From NCBI GenBank assembly GCA_963824595.1, contig CAWGPY010000005.1, forward strand, positions 1 through 64,000: 64,000 nucleotides of DNA. The letters run 5' to 3'. The notes under the pieces were generated by a model. It did not search any database. It was not told where the DNA came from and worked only from the letters and a program-made list of their open reading frames with translations. The stretch is from Cybelea sp963824595. GTDB lineage: Bacteria > Vulcanimicrobiota > Vulcanimicrobiia > Vulcanimicrobiales > Vulcanimicrobiaceae. Below are positions 15,929-25,264 of this stretch, piece after piece; position 1 is the first letter of the stretch; each line of letters opens with the position of its first letter. The translations under genes and the position numbers were made by a program.

Positions 15929-16743
15929 AGGCCCTTTGTGTATCGCATCAGACCGCCGTCAATCACGAACGTTGCACCGGTCACATAGCCGGCAGCGTCG
16001 GACGCGAGGTAGCACGCAAGTGCGGCGATTTCATTGGGATCGGCGACGCGCCCCAGCGGAATCTCTTCGAGCAGCTCGGTACGCTCGTGCGGCTTCTGCC
16101 GTACTTGGCGATTGATCCGCGTGGCGACCGCCCCGGGGGCGATATCGTTCACGGTGATGCCATACGTCGCCAGCTCGAGGGCGAGAGTGCGCATGAACAT
16201 GCGGACCCCGCCCTTGCTCGCGCAGTACGCGGAGTTCTTCGGCATGGCCAAATCCTCGTGAACCGAGGAGACGTTGATGATACGACCTCCCCGATTACGC
16301 CCGATCATCGCTTGCGCGGCGGCCCGCGCGCAGAGAAATGTGCCGGTCAGATTAACGGCAATAATCCGATTCCACACGGCGAGCGGCATCTCGACGACCG
16401 AATGACTCTCCTCGATACCGGCGTTGTTGATCAAAATGTCAATGCCACCGCGGCGCTCGACCGCCGCCCGAACGAGCGCAGAAGCGCCCGCCTCTTGAGC
16501 GACGTCCGCTCGTACGAGTTCGCACGTGCCGCCGTCGCGCTCGATCGCGGCACGCACCTCGTCGGCGTGACCGCGCTCGGCTTCGCTCGGGTAGTCGACG
16601 AAGACGTGGGCGCCCGATCGCGCGAAGCGAGTCGCGATCGCACTCCCAATGCCCGCCGACGCCCCGGTGACGATTGCCGTCCGGCCGCGAAGATCGACGC
16701 GCAAGTCGTCGTTGTGGACGGCGGTCTTGACGTCAGTCGCCAT
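15925..16743 (-). CDS. SDR-family dehydrogenase (glucose/gluconate dehydrogenase-like)
   Basis: 272 residues from the ATG at 16743, with GGAGGT ten bases upstream. Classical SDR features are present: TGASAGIG cofactor loop, DVAQEAG, NNAGI, catalytic Ser in INVSSVH, YCASK (YxxxK), and the IAPGAVATRI loop; it ends YVTGATFVIDGGLM as do the 3-oxoacyl/glucose dehydrogenase group. It oxidises a sugar or polyol with NAD(P). First gene of a two-gene operon with the glycosidase; its start is only 19 bases from the divergent TIM-barrel gene, so the two promoters must overlap. Confidence 0.85.
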   Translation of the reverse strand: MATDVKTAVHNDDLRVDLRGRTAIVTGASAGIGSAIATRFARSGAHVFVDYPSEAERGHADEVRAAIERDGGTCELVRADVAQEAGASALVRAAVERRGGIDILINNAGIEESHSVVEMPLAVWNRIIAVNLTGTFLCARAAAQAMIGRNRGGRIINVSSVHEDLAMPKNSAYCASKGGVRMFMRTLALELATYGITVNDIAPGAVATRINRQVRQKPHERTELLEEIPLGRVADPNEIAALACYLASDAAGYVTGATFVIDGGLMRYTKGL

Positions 16744-16762
16744 GGGTAGAATTACCTCCGTT

Positions 16763-17602
16763 ATGAGTTGGACGTTTGGAGTGAGTGAGGTCACCACGCT
16801 GCCGTGGAGCTTCGAGGAAGACGTCGAGCGGTATGCCGCTCTCGGCGCCGGTGCGATAGAAATCTGGGAGAAAAAGCTGTCGAACGATCCGCGACATCGG
16901 CGGGAACAGCTGCGGTTTCCGAGGCGGTGCGGCCTGAAAGTCTCGTCGTTTCAGGCCGACGTACACGCGCTCTTTCCAACGCATATGCAGCCCGAGCCGG
17001 CGGCGTTCCAGCAGCGCCTCAAGGCGTTCGCGGAGCTTTTGGAAACGTGCGCTCCGGAGCTGCCCGACACGGCGTTCGTGCTGAATACCGGCATCGCTTC
17101 GGGGGGCGACGTCGATAGCGCTTTCGCTCAGACGGTCGAAGGCTACCGGACCCTTGCGGCGCGCGCGCGCGCGCTGGGCGTACGTTTGGCACTGGAGCCG
17201 TTGCATCCCATCGCGATGAACGAGGACTCGTTTATTTGGAACCTCGAGGACGCCCTCGATTTGGTGGCGGCGGTCGGCGAACCAGCGCTTGGGATCTGCG
17301 CCGACATTTGGAATCTGGCCGGACAAGCAGACCTGCGCAGGCGCTTGGCGCGTTGCGCCGGGCGGATCTTTCTCGTGCAGGTTTCCGACTACCGGCGCCC
17401 GCGCTCGTTTCTCGATCGCCTTCCGGTCGGGAAAGGATCGCTCGACTTCGCGCCATTCGTCGCGGGCGTCCGCGAGGCGGCGTACGGCGGACCGTGGATA
17501 CTGGAGATTTTCTCGGAAAATGTGCCAGACTCGCTTTACGATGGCGATCTGGAAGCGATCGTTACCGAGAGCCGGGAAGCGTTGGACCATTTTCTAGCGT
17601 AA
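16763..17602 (+). CDS. sugar-phosphate isomerase/epimerase-like TIM barrel
   Basis: 279 residues starting MSWTFGVSEVTTLPWSFEEDV. The family pattern is AP-endonuclease-2/xylose-isomerase-like: GAGAIEIWEKKL, LALEPLHPIAMNEDSF (metal Glu), LGICADIWNLAG (metal Asp), VQVSDYRRP and WILEIFSEN (last Glu). Such enzymes epimerise or isomerise free sugars or inositol derivatives. Its 3' end overlaps the convergent SDR gene by nine bases. It probably works with the surrounding sugar-acid enzymes. Confidence 0.8.
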   Translation: MSWTFGVSEVTTLPWSFEEDVERYAALGAGAIEIWEKKLSNDPRHRREQLRFPRRCGLKVSSFQADVHALFPTHMQPEPAAFQQRLKAFAELLETCAPELPDTAFVLNTGIASGGDVDSAFAQTVEGYRTLAARARALGVRLALEPLHPIAMNEDSFIWNLEDALDLVAAVGEPALGICADIWNLAGQADLRRRLARCAGRIFLVQVSDYRRPRSFLDRLPVGKGSLDFAPFVAGVREAAYGGPWILEIFSENVPDSLYDGDLEAIVTESREALDHFLA

Positions 17603-18586
17603 CGCCCTTTGCAAGCCGATGGACGTTCCTACCGCAATGGCGAGCGCGGCCGCGGCGGCGATGAACGGATGGGTGGTCAGCACGAGTTGCGGGCTCCACC
17701 TGCGAGCGCGACTGTCGAAATCGCCATGCGCTCCCCAATCGCCGGGGAGCGGCTCCCACAGGTTGTTTGGACGGTCCGGATCGCTGCTGCCGTCGTACTG
17801 CTGCGACGAATAGCCGCTCTTGCCGAGCAACTTGTCCGCGAGGCCGGGGAAGACGCTTTGTACGACGAGCGCGTTGATACTGGAAAGCCCGATCCGCAGT
17901 TCGCGCCGATTCGGATGATCGACGAGCCAGCCCACCGCGCGGGCGATAACTTCGGGTTGGAAGATCGGGGGCACCGGCTGCGCCTTGCGCGGAAGCTTTG
18001 ACTTGCACCACGAGAACTGCGGAGTGTTGACGGCCGGCAGGATCGCCATCGTGATCTTCACCTTACTCCTCTGATGGACGAGCTCGCAGCGGATCGAGTC
18101 GGTAAATCCCCGGATGGCGGACTTCGCACCGCAATACGCGGCCTGGAGCGGAATGCTGCGATAGGCCAGCGCCGAGCCGATCTGCACGATCGTACCGCGG
18201 TCGCGTGGCAGCATTCGTCTCATCGCGGACATCGTGCCGTGCACGAAGCCGAGATACGACACCTCGGTGATCCGCCGGTACTCCTGCGGCGTTAGATCTT
18301 TAAACTCGGCGAATACGTTGGAAAACGCGACGTTCGTCCACACATCGATGGGCCCGAGCTCGCGCTCGACCGTCTCGGCGGCGCGCTCGACCGCCGCGTC
18401 GTCGGCGACGTCGGCCGAGACCGCGACGGCTCGACGTCCGAGTTCCTCTACCTCGCGCTGGGCGGCCGCTAACCCCTCCGTGCCGCGTGCGATCAGACCC
18501 ACGTCGAACCCCATACGGGCGTACTCTCGAACGACGGCCCGGCCGACACCAGCCGACGCACCGGTAACGACGGCGACTCGATTCAC
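17594..18586 (-). CDS. SDR-family oxidoreductase with C-terminal membrane anchor
   Basis: About 330 residues from the GTG at 18586, which overlaps the upstream stop (GTGA) and places the Rossmann strand at the very start (VNRVAVVTGASAGVG). Catalytic Ser lies in IVQIGSALAYRS and the YxxxK in YCGAK. The C-terminal third carries SSINALVVQSVFPG and ends in a hydrophobic helix (HPFIAAAAALAIAVGTSIGL), giving a membrane tail typical of this SDR branch in Actinobacteria and cyanobacteria. Last gene of the five-gene operon. Substrate unknown. Confidence 0.82.
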   Translation of the reverse strand: MNRVAVVTGASAGVGRAVVREYARMGFDVGLIARGTEGLAAAQREVEELGRRAVAVSADVADDAAVERAAETVERELGPIDVWTNVAFSNVFAEFKDLTPQEYRRITEVSYLGFVHGTMSAMRRMLPRDRGTIVQIGSALAYRSIPLQAAYCGAKSAIRGFTDSIRCELVHQRSKVKITMAILPAVNTPQFSWCKSKLPRKAQPVPPIFQPEVIARAVGWLVDHPNRRELRIGLSSINALVVQSVFPGLADKLLGKSGYSSQQYDGSSDPDRPNNLWEPLPGDWGAHGDFDSRARRWSPQLVLTTHPFIAAAAALAIAVGTSIGLQRALR

Positions 18587-21500
18587 GAGCGTTTCCTCCA
18601 AATCAGATAGCATGCGGCCGCGGCAAGGCCGGCGACGAATGCGGCGCCGGTCGCGAAGTCTCGCCGCGCGCGCGACCGAACGGCTTCCCTATCGGGCATC
18701 GCGAGCAACTCGGGGCGTTCGCCGTCGACCGGTTCTGATTGAAGCGCTAGCCATAGCACGTCAGCGAGATGCAACACTTGACGATCCGTCGTCTGCATGA
18801 CCTGTTCACGGCACGAGAAGCCGTCGCTGACGACGAGTTGATCTCGTGGCATAGTGCGGACGTGCGGTAGGTACGCGAGCTCGCCCGCTCCCATCGAGAC
18901 GTCGTAATGCTCCCCGGCCTCGAAGCCGAACGCGCCCGCCATACCGCAACAACCATCGTCGAGCCAGTTCGCCTCGACGCCCATCCGCTCTAAAATATTC
19001 GCGTCGCCGGCCGTCCCCAATACCGACTTGTGATGGCAGTGCGCGTGGACCGTGGCGCGCTTTTCGAGGCGCGGCGGCTGCCACGCGGCGTCTCGAGCTA
19101 GGAAATCGCCGAACATCATCACCTGGTCGCTCAAGCGGCGAGCGTCACGATCGTTGGGATAGAGGTTGAGCAGTTCGTCCTTGAATACGGTGACGCACGA
19201 GGGCTCGAGGCCGACGATCGTCGTGCCCGCCTCGATTTCGGGCCGCAGCACCTCCATGATCTGGCGGAGCATCGTCTTGCCGAGCTCGAGCATGCCGTAG
19301 TCGTAGAGGGGACGCCCACAGCAGAGCGTGCGCTCGGAGATGACGACGTCGTAACCGGCGGCCTCCAAGACCTCCAGCGCGTGCCGTGCGGTCTCGGCGT
19401 GGAAGTAGTTATTGAAAGTGTCTGTCCACAGAAGGACGCGCTTTTTGCCGGCGTTGGGGCGTGACGTCGCGCGGTGCCTACGATACCAGTCGCGGAATGA
19501 GAGGGCCGAGAGCGGAGGTATGTGCCGTTGCGGAGCCATGCGAACGACGGCCTTGGCCAAGACATCGAAAGGGGGCGTCTGGGTAATGGCGTTTGCGAGT
19601 CGCACGACGCGTGAGCCGAGACGCGCCCACCAAGGGATCAAGCCAAAAGCGTACGCCCAAACCGGCCGCAGACGCCCCTTGTAATAGTGGGAAAGAAACT
19701 CCGCCTTGTACGTCGCCATGTCGACGTTCACCGGGCACTCGCCCTTACAGCCCTTGCACGCGAGACAGAGGTCGAGCGCCTCGAACACCGCGTCCGACTT
19801 CCAGCCATCCTTCAGCGGCGCGCCCTCCAACATTTCGAAAAGCAGGCGCGCACGCCCGCGCGTCGCGTGCTTCTCTTCGCGCGTCACCCGGTACGACGGG
19901 CACATCGTTCCGCTCTCGTGCCTGCGGCATTTACCGACGCCGACGCAGCGATTGGCCGCATACGCGAACGATCCGCGATCGCTTGGCTGAAAGCTGAAGG
20001 TCGTGTCCAACTGCGGCGGGCGGTAGAAAGGACCTTCGCGCAGGTTTTTATCGATTGCGTACGCGTCGACGACCTTGCCCGGATTCATCCTGCCCTCCGG
20101 ATCCCAGACGCGTTTGAAACCGCGGAATGCCTCGACGATCGTTTCGCCGTACATGATCGGGAGAAACTCGCCGCGCGCTTGACCGTCGCCGTGCTCTCCC
20201 GAAAGCGATCCCCGGTAACGACGGATCATCCGCGACGCCTCGTTCATAAACGAGCGCCAGCGCTCGACGCCCTGGGCCGTGCCGAGTTCGAACGAGACCC
20301 GGCAGTGGATGCAGCCTTGCCCGAAATGCCCGTACAGCGCGGCCTTGTAGCCGTACTTGTCGTAAAGCGCTCGCAATTCGCGCAAATACTCTCCGACTCG
20401 ATCCGGCGGAACCGCCGAATCCTCCCAGCCCGGATGGAATGCGGGTTCGTTCGGAACCTTGGCGGTCGCACCGAGCCCCGACTCGCGCACCTCCCAGAGT
20501 TCTTTCTGCTCCGCTTCCTTGACGACGAGCCGCGATCCGATCGCGCCGTTGGCGAGTAACTCAACCTCGCACGCCTTCGCCATCGCGATGGCTCCGTCGA
20601 GGTCGTCGACGAGGCCGAACTCGCACATCAGCCAGCCCTTCGCCCGGTTATTCGCCGACGGCAGCAGCCACTCGTCATTGGTGTGAAAGTGCTTGAGCTG
20701 CATGTAATCCAGCAAGCGGTGATCCATGCCTTCCAAGGCGATGGGTTTGTGCCGGTTGATCCGGGGCACGGCGTCGCCGGCGGAATAGATGTCCTCGAAG
20801 GCGAGGACCAGGACACAACGCGCGTTGGGGTTCTCGATGAGCTTAACCTTCGCAGAGAGCACCACGACGCACGTGCATTCCGTGCCCACGAGCGAGCGCG
20901 CGACGTTGAATCCGCGCGACGGCAGCAGTTCTTCCAAGGGATAGCCCGAGACGCGTCGCGGGATGTCGGGAAAACGCTCGCGGATCTCGGTCGCGTAGCG
21001 GTCGCGGAGCGCTCGCAATCCGCGATAGATCTCGCCAATCCGGTCGCCTCGCGCGCAGAACCCTTCGAGCTGCTCGTCGGATGTCGGGCCGACGCTCAGC
21101 CGGAGGCCGTCGTAGGTGAGTACGTCGAGCTCGAAGACGTTCTCCTCCGTCTTTCCAGCCATTTGCGCGTGCATGCCGCATGAGTTGTTGCCGATCATGC
21201 CGCCGAGCGTATTATGCGTGTGCGTCGCCGGATCGGGACCGTAGGTGAGCCCGTACTTGCCGGCAGCCTTGCGCAGGTCGTCGAGCACCACACCGGGCTG
21301 CACCCGTGCCCATCGCTCGACCGGGTTGATCTCGAGAATTCGGTCGAGATACTTCGAGAAGTCGATCACCACGGCGACGTTACAGCACTCGCCCGCGAGG
21401 GATGTGCCGCCTCCACGTGCCAGGATGGGTGCGCCGTGCCGCCGCGCGGCCTCGACCGTGGCAATGACGTCGCGCTCGGTCTTCGGAACGACGACGCCGA

Positions 21501-21720
21501 TCGGAATCTGGCGATAGTTCGAGGCGTCCGTCGCGTACAAAGCCCGCGACCCGTCGTCGAAGCGAACCTCGCCTTCGATGCGATCGGTCAGCTCCGCGCA
21601 CAACGACGCGACATTTCCGTGCCATTCGCCCAGTTGATCGCGGCGAGTGCCGGGCGGCGGTCGCTCGCGCTCGACGCGCTTCACCGTGCGTTCCTCAACG
21701 TAGCCGATGAGATCGATCAT
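18583..21720 (-). CDS. FAD-linked oxidase fused to Fe-S subunit (GlcD-GlcF / D-lactate dehydrogenase-like)
   Basis: 1045 residues. The N-terminal half is a PCMH-type FAD domain (VVVPKTERDVIATVEAARR, ILARGGGTSLAGECCN, GNNSCGMHA) with the FAD-oxidase C-terminal domain (GHFGQGCIHCRVS, SGEHGDGQARGEF). Residues 600-700 carry two cysteine clusters (GVGKCRRHESGTMCPSYR; CLACKGCKGECPVN) for 4Fe-4S centres. The end has two CCG motifs (TLCCGRPL, GCCGMAGAFGFE) of the heterodisulphide-reductase type. A final hydrophobic helix (AAFVAGLAAAACYLIW) anchors it to the membrane. It would oxidise a 2-hydroxy acid and pass electrons to the quinone pool. Third-last in effect of a coupled operon. Confidence 0.85.
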   Translation of the reverse strand: MIDLIGYVEERTVKRVERERPPPGTRRDQLGEWHGNVASLCAELTDRIEGEVRFDDGSRALYATDASNYRQIPIGVVVPKTERDVIATVEAARRHGAPILARGGGTSLAGECCNVAVVIDFSKYLDRILEINPVERWARVQPGVVLDDLRKAAGKYGLTYGPDPATHTHNTLGGMIGNNSCGMHAQMAGKTEENVFELDVLTYDGLRLSVGPTSDEQLEGFCARGDRIGEIYRGLRALRDRYATEIRERFPDIPRRVSGYPLEELLPSRGFNVARSLVGTECTCVVVLSAKVKLIENPNARCVLVLAFEDIYSAGDAVPRINRHKPIALEGMDHRLLDYMQLKHFHTNDEWLLPSANNRAKGWLMCEFGLVDDLDGAIAMAKACEVELLANGAIGSRLVVKEAEQKELWEVRESGLGATAKVPNEPAFHPGWEDSAVPPDRVGEYLRELRALYDKYGYKAALYGHFGQGCIHCRVSFELGTAQGVERWRSFMNEASRMIRRYRGSLSGEHGDGQARGEFLPIMYGETIVEAFRGFKRVWDPEGRMNPGKVVDAYAIDKNLREGPFYRPPQLDTTFSFQPSDRGSFAYAANRCVGVGKCRRHESGTMCPSYRVTREEKHATRGRARLLFEMLEGAPLKDGWKSDAVFEALDLCLACKGCKGECPVNVDMATYKAEFLSHYYKGRLRPVWAYAFGLIPWWARLGSRVVRLANAITQTPPFDVLAKAVVRMAPQRHIPPLSALSFRDWYRRHRATSRPNAGKKRVLLWTDTFNNYFHAETARHALEVLEAAGYDVVISERTLCCGRPLYDYGMLELGKTMLRQIMEVLRPEIEAGTTIVGLEPSCVTVFKDELLNLYPNDRDARRLSDQVMMFGDFLARDAAWQPPRLEKRATVHAHCHHKSVLGTAGDANILERMGVEANWLDDGCCGMAGAFGFEAGEHYDVSMGAGELAYLPHVRTMPRDQLVVSDGFSCREQVMQTTDRQVLHLADVLWLALQSEPVDGERPELLAMPDREAVRSRARRDFATGAAFVAGLAAAACYLIWRKRS

Positions 21721-21729
21721 TACCGGTCG

Positions 21730-22839
21730 TTAGACCTCGTACTTTCGTGCATCCGCGCGCTTGAAGGTCAGCCCGTGCCCCGGCCGCGTTCGGTCCGGGC
21801 GCAAACGGCCGGCTACAGGCGAAACGAAGCCATCGAAGAGCATTCGCTCGATGCGCGCGTGATCGTAGAAGTATTCCATGTGCCGCACCCGCAGCGCGGC
21901 GGCTGCGGCGTGGAGGTGCAGCATCGGCGAGCAATGCGTCGAGAGCGGCTTGCGGGCCGCCTCGCAGAACCCGTCGATCGCCAGAAATCCCGTGTATCCG
22001 CCGCACCTCGTCGCATCGGCTTGCAATACGTCGACGGCGTCGGCAACCGATGGCGCGCCGGACGTGTCCGTGAGGTACTCGCCCGAACTGATCGCCATGC
22101 CGGGCGGCGCGTGTTCGCGCACCCGCGCGGTGCCACGGAGATCGCGATGGTCGACGGGCTGCTCGAACCACGTCACGCCGCTGTCTGCAAAACGCCGTGC
22201 GATCCCAATCGCTTGCTCGACGCTGTATCCGCCGTTGCCGTCGACGAACAGATCGACGTCCGGTCCGATTGCGGCGCGCGCCGCATCGACGCGATCGGGA
22301 TCGGCCCCTCGATCGCGCCCGACCTTCATCTTCACCGCGCGCATGCCCTCGGAGACCCAGCCGCCGAGCTGCTCGCGAAGCTGCGCGACGTCGTAGGACG
22401 TAAAACCGCCGCTGCCGTAGACCGCCACGTCGTCGCGAACCCGGCCCAGCAGGTCACAGAGCGGCACGCCAAAAAGGCGCGCGCGCAAATCCCAAAGCGC
22501 GACGTCGATCGCGGAAATCGCGTAGGACGCAATTCCGGAACGGCCGTCGTTGCGAACTACCGCGTTCAGCTTCTGCCAGATCTCGCGCACGGCGAGCGGA
22601 TCCTCACGCTCGACGATAGAGCGCAGCTTCTCGTCGATCAGCGTCGCCGCGGCACGCGATCCATAGGTCCAACCGGTCCCCGTACGCGCCCCGCACTCGA
22701 TCTCGACCAGCACCATCGTCGTCGCGTCCCAGACGGCCGTACCGTCGGACTCGGCCCGAAGCTCGGTTGGAATTCTGTACGTCGAGATCTTCAGCAGCGA
22801 GCCCTTTCGAGCGGTCGTCGTCGGTGCGGGTGCGATCAC
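21730..22839 (-). CDS. enolase-superfamily racemase/dehydratase
   Basis: 369 residues. MR/MLE-type landmarks: AISAIDVALWDLRARLFG in the first domain, the base motif VKMKVG (KxK), metal ligands in LFVDGNGGYS, WFEQPV and ISSGEYL, and STHCSPM near the end where mandelate-racemase-like members carry a His. Such enzymes dehydrate sugar acids (galactonate, gluconate, rhamnonate groups) or racemise. GTG start overlaps the TPP-enzyme stop (GTGA). With the dehydrogenase downstream it suggests a sugar-acid pathway, but the exact acid is not predictable. Confidence 0.82.
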   Translation of the reverse strand: MIAPAPTTTARKGSLLKISTYRIPTELRAESDGTAVWDATTMVLVEIECGARTGTGWTYGSRAAATLIDEKLRSIVEREDPLAVREIWQKLNAVVRNDGRSGIASYAISAIDVALWDLRARLFGVPLCDLLGRVRDDVAVYGSGGFTSYDVAQLREQLGGWVSEGMRAVKMKVGRDRGADPDRVDAARAAIGPDVDLFVDGNGGYSVEQAIGIARRFADSGVTWFEQPVDHRDLRGTARVREHAPPGMAISSGEYLTDTSGAPSVADAVDVLQADATRCGGYTGFLAIDGFCEAARKPLSTHCSPMLHLHAAAAALRVRHMEYFYDHARIERMLFDGFVSPVAGRLRPDRTRPGHGLTFKRADARKYEV

Positions 22840-24656
22840 TGCGCGTCCCCACCGCCACGGTGCGCCGGGAACATTCCGGCCAGAATGCCTTTGACCGACT
22901 GGACGATCATCGGCCCTTGGTCGGGATCTCCCTTGAGCGCCGTGCTGGCAAACGTCTGCGCGAGTTCCGGCGTCACGTGCGGCGGCAGCATCGCGATCTC
23001 CGCGTCGGTCACAAACTCCAAGAGCGTGGGCCGATCGGCGGCGAACGCGGCATCCCAGGCCGCGCCGACGTCACGCGGGTCGTCCACGCGAATTCCTTGG
23101 AAGCCGAAGAGCTGCGCGTACTGCGCGTAGGGAAAGTCTGGCAGATCCTGCGATGCCGGATACTTCGGAACGCCCGTCTCGATGCGCATTTCCCAGGTCA
23201 CCTGGTTGAGATCTCGATTGTTGGCGACGCAGAGAACGAGCCGCGGATCGCTCCAGCGACGCCAGTACCGCTTCACCGTGATGAGATCGTTCATGCCGTT
23301 CATCTGCATGGCGCCGTCGCCGGTCAGCGCGATCGCAACGCGCTCCGAAAAAGCGAACTTCGCTGCGATTGCGTACGGCACGGCCGAGCCCATCGTCGCG
23401 AGGCCGCCCGAGAGCGAGAACTTCATGCCGTCGCGCATATGCAGCCGGCGCGCGGCCCAGTTCGTCGACGTTCCGGCATCGGCCGTCACGATCGCGCCGG
23501 CAGGAATGCGCGCGTCGAGGGCGTCGAAAACGAGCGCGGGATTGATGGGGTTTCCCTCCACTTGCGCACGGCTATCCATCACGTCGTCGTATTGTGCTCT
23601 GTTCTTGGCGAGCTTTTCGCGCCACGAGGCATCCGCCTTGCGTTCGAGATAAGGCAGCAACGCCGCAAGCGTGCTGCGCGCATCGCCCTGCAGGCTTACC
23701 TCGGTCGGATAACGGATTCCGAGGCGCTCGCCGGCAACGTCGATTTGAACCCCGCGGGCACGCCCTTCTTTTGGCAGAAACTGCGAGTACGGGTAGTTCG
23801 TTCCGACCATCAGAAGCGTGTCGCACTCTTTCATCATGTCGCTCGAGGCGCGCGTACCAAGAAGACCGAGCGTTCCCGTCACCCATGGAAGATCGTCCGG
23901 CAATACCGCTTTGCCGAGGAGCGCCTTAGCGCACCCGGCCTGCAGCGCATCCGCGACTGCGATCAGCTCGGTCTCGGCCCCGAACGCCCCGGCCCCCGCC
24001 AGGATAGCGACTTTCTCGCCGGCGTTGAGCACGTCAGCCGCCCGCTGTAGGTCCCGTTCGTACGGAAGGATCCGCGCGGGTGCCATCCCCGTGGACGACA
24101 TCGTAAAGTTCATCTTGTGCGGAGGGTGAGGCACTGCGCCGTCTTCTTGGATGTCCTTCGGAAAGAACAGCGCCGTGACGGTCTTAGCCGAGAGCGCCGC
24201 ACGCACGGCGCGATCGATGCAGTGGCGTGCCGCGGCCGGTGCCGTAATGGTCGCGAGGTATTCGCTTGCAACGTCTTTGAAGAGATTCTGCAGATCAACT
24301 TCCTGCTGGTACTCGCTGCCCATTGCGGACCTCGCGGCCTGTCCGGCGATCGCCAGCACCGGCATATGATCGCCCTTGGCATCGTACAGCCCGTTGAGCA
24401 GATGGATCGCGCCCGGGCCCGACGTCGCTAGGCAGACGCCGAGCTCGCCCGTGAACTTCGCATGCGCGGTTGCCATGAATGCGGCCTGTTCCTCGTGCCG
24501 AACCTGAACGAAATCGATTGCTCCATCATTCCGCGCTTCCTGGAAGCGGTGGATGGCGGCAATAATGCCGTTAATCCCGTCGCCGGGATAGCCGTAGATT
24601 CGTCGCACGCCCCATGCATAAAGTCGCTCTATCAAAAAGTCGCCGACGGTGAACAC
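22836..24656 (-). CDS. thiamine-pyrophosphate enzyme, pyruvate oxidase-like
   Basis: 606 residues, standard three-domain POX/ALS layout. Glu in VRHEEQAAFMA activates thiamine; TSGPGAIHLLNGLYDAK is the Pyr domain; the middle domain is degenerate Rossmann; TPP/Mg binding is GDGAMQMNGMNDLITV. AGGAGGA precedes the GTG start by eight bases. Decarboxylates a 2-keto acid, with the product oxidised or ligated. It may process the 2-keto acid produced by the adjacent enolase-superfamily dehydratase; a PoxB-like role is also possible. Confidence 0.83.
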   Translation of the reverse strand: MFTVGDFLIERLYAWGVRRIYGYPGDGINGIIAAIHRFQEARNDGAIDFVQVRHEEQAAFMATAHAKFTGELGVCLATSGPGAIHLLNGLYDAKGDHMPVLAIAGQAARSAMGSEYQQEVDLQNLFKDVASEYLATITAPAAARHCIDRAVRAALSAKTVTALFFPKDIQEDGAVPHPPHKMNFTMSSTGMAPARILPYERDLQRAADVLNAGEKVAILAGAGAFGAETELIAVADALQAGCAKALLGKAVLPDDLPWVTGTLGLLGTRASSDMMKECDTLLMVGTNYPYSQFLPKEGRARGVQIDVAGERLGIRYPTEVSLQGDARSTLAALLPYLERKADASWREKLAKNRAQYDDVMDSRAQVEGNPINPALVFDALDARIPAGAIVTADAGTSTNWAARRLHMRDGMKFSLSGGLATMGSAVPYAIAAKFAFSERVAIALTGDGAMQMNGMNDLITVKRYWRRWSDPRLVLCVANNRDLNQVTWEMRIETGVPKYPASQDLPDFPYAQYAQLFGFQGIRVDDPRDVGAAWDAAFAADRPTLLEFVTDAEIAMLPPHVTPELAQTFASTALKGDPDQGPMIVQSVKGILAGMFPAHRGGGDAQ

Positions 24657-24669
24657 GAATTGATTCCTC

Positions 24670-25053
24670 CTAATGACTGGCCGGATAGGCGACGGTTGTG
24701 ACGAGCGCGTTCTTGTCTTGGCGCGAGTCCAGCCGCGTGTGCTGCACGACTATCGGCACGTCGGATACGATCACGCTCGCATAATCCGTGGCGCGCGGGA
24801 TTGGCTCGGGATCGGTGAGGTCGTTGAAGCGTTGGTGTAGCGTGCGGCGCGCGGGCACGACTAGGTGATAGGGGCCGGCGGGCTCCCTGTCTTTAAAAAA
24901 GACCGTGATCTGAACGTGCGCGTCGTCGTCCGACGTATTGAGCATGCATGCCGTCTCGTGGCTGGTGAATTCGGGTTCGGGTCCGTTGCTCCAACCCGGA
25001 ATATAGCCCTCGGCGATAATCCATGTCTTGTCACCAAATGCTCGCGAGATCAC
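24670..25053 (-). CDS. sensory rhodopsin transducer-like (ASRT) small protein
   Basis: 127 residues that match the Anabaena sensory rhodopsin transducer fold closely: DKTWIIAEGYIPGWS, EFTSHETACMLN, VQITVFFKDREPAGPYHLVVPARRT, RFNDLTDPEPIPR and DVPIVVQHTRLDSRQ. ASRT is a soluble all-beta tetramer; outside cyanobacteria the family is thought to bind sugars or similar small molecules. No rhodopsin gene occurs in this window. First gene of the operon, 13 bases before the TPP enzyme. A TATAAC box lies only seven bases before the GTG, so the transcript may be leaderless. Confidence 0.85.
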   Translation of the reverse strand: MISRAFGDKTWIIAEGYIPGWSNGPEPEFTSHETACMLNTSDDDAHVQITVFFKDREPAGPYHLVVPARRTLHQRFNDLTDPEPIPRATDYASVIVSDVPIVVQHTRLDSRQDKNALVTTVAYPASH

Positions 25054-25264
25054 TTACCGGGTTATACCCGCCGCTAATGTTTCCGACGCATCGTGAGGAA
25101 CGCGAGCGCTTGCAAGCTCCAACGCGCCATGCGCCTAGGGCTTGCCTATCAGGATTCCTGACGGACGCAGAATCGTTGCGCGGGGCGCTCAAGATTTCCG
25201 GCGCCCAAACGACAAGAACCGAGCACCAGTTTGGAAGAATGCCGGAGGTGTGGCCGGCTCCATC

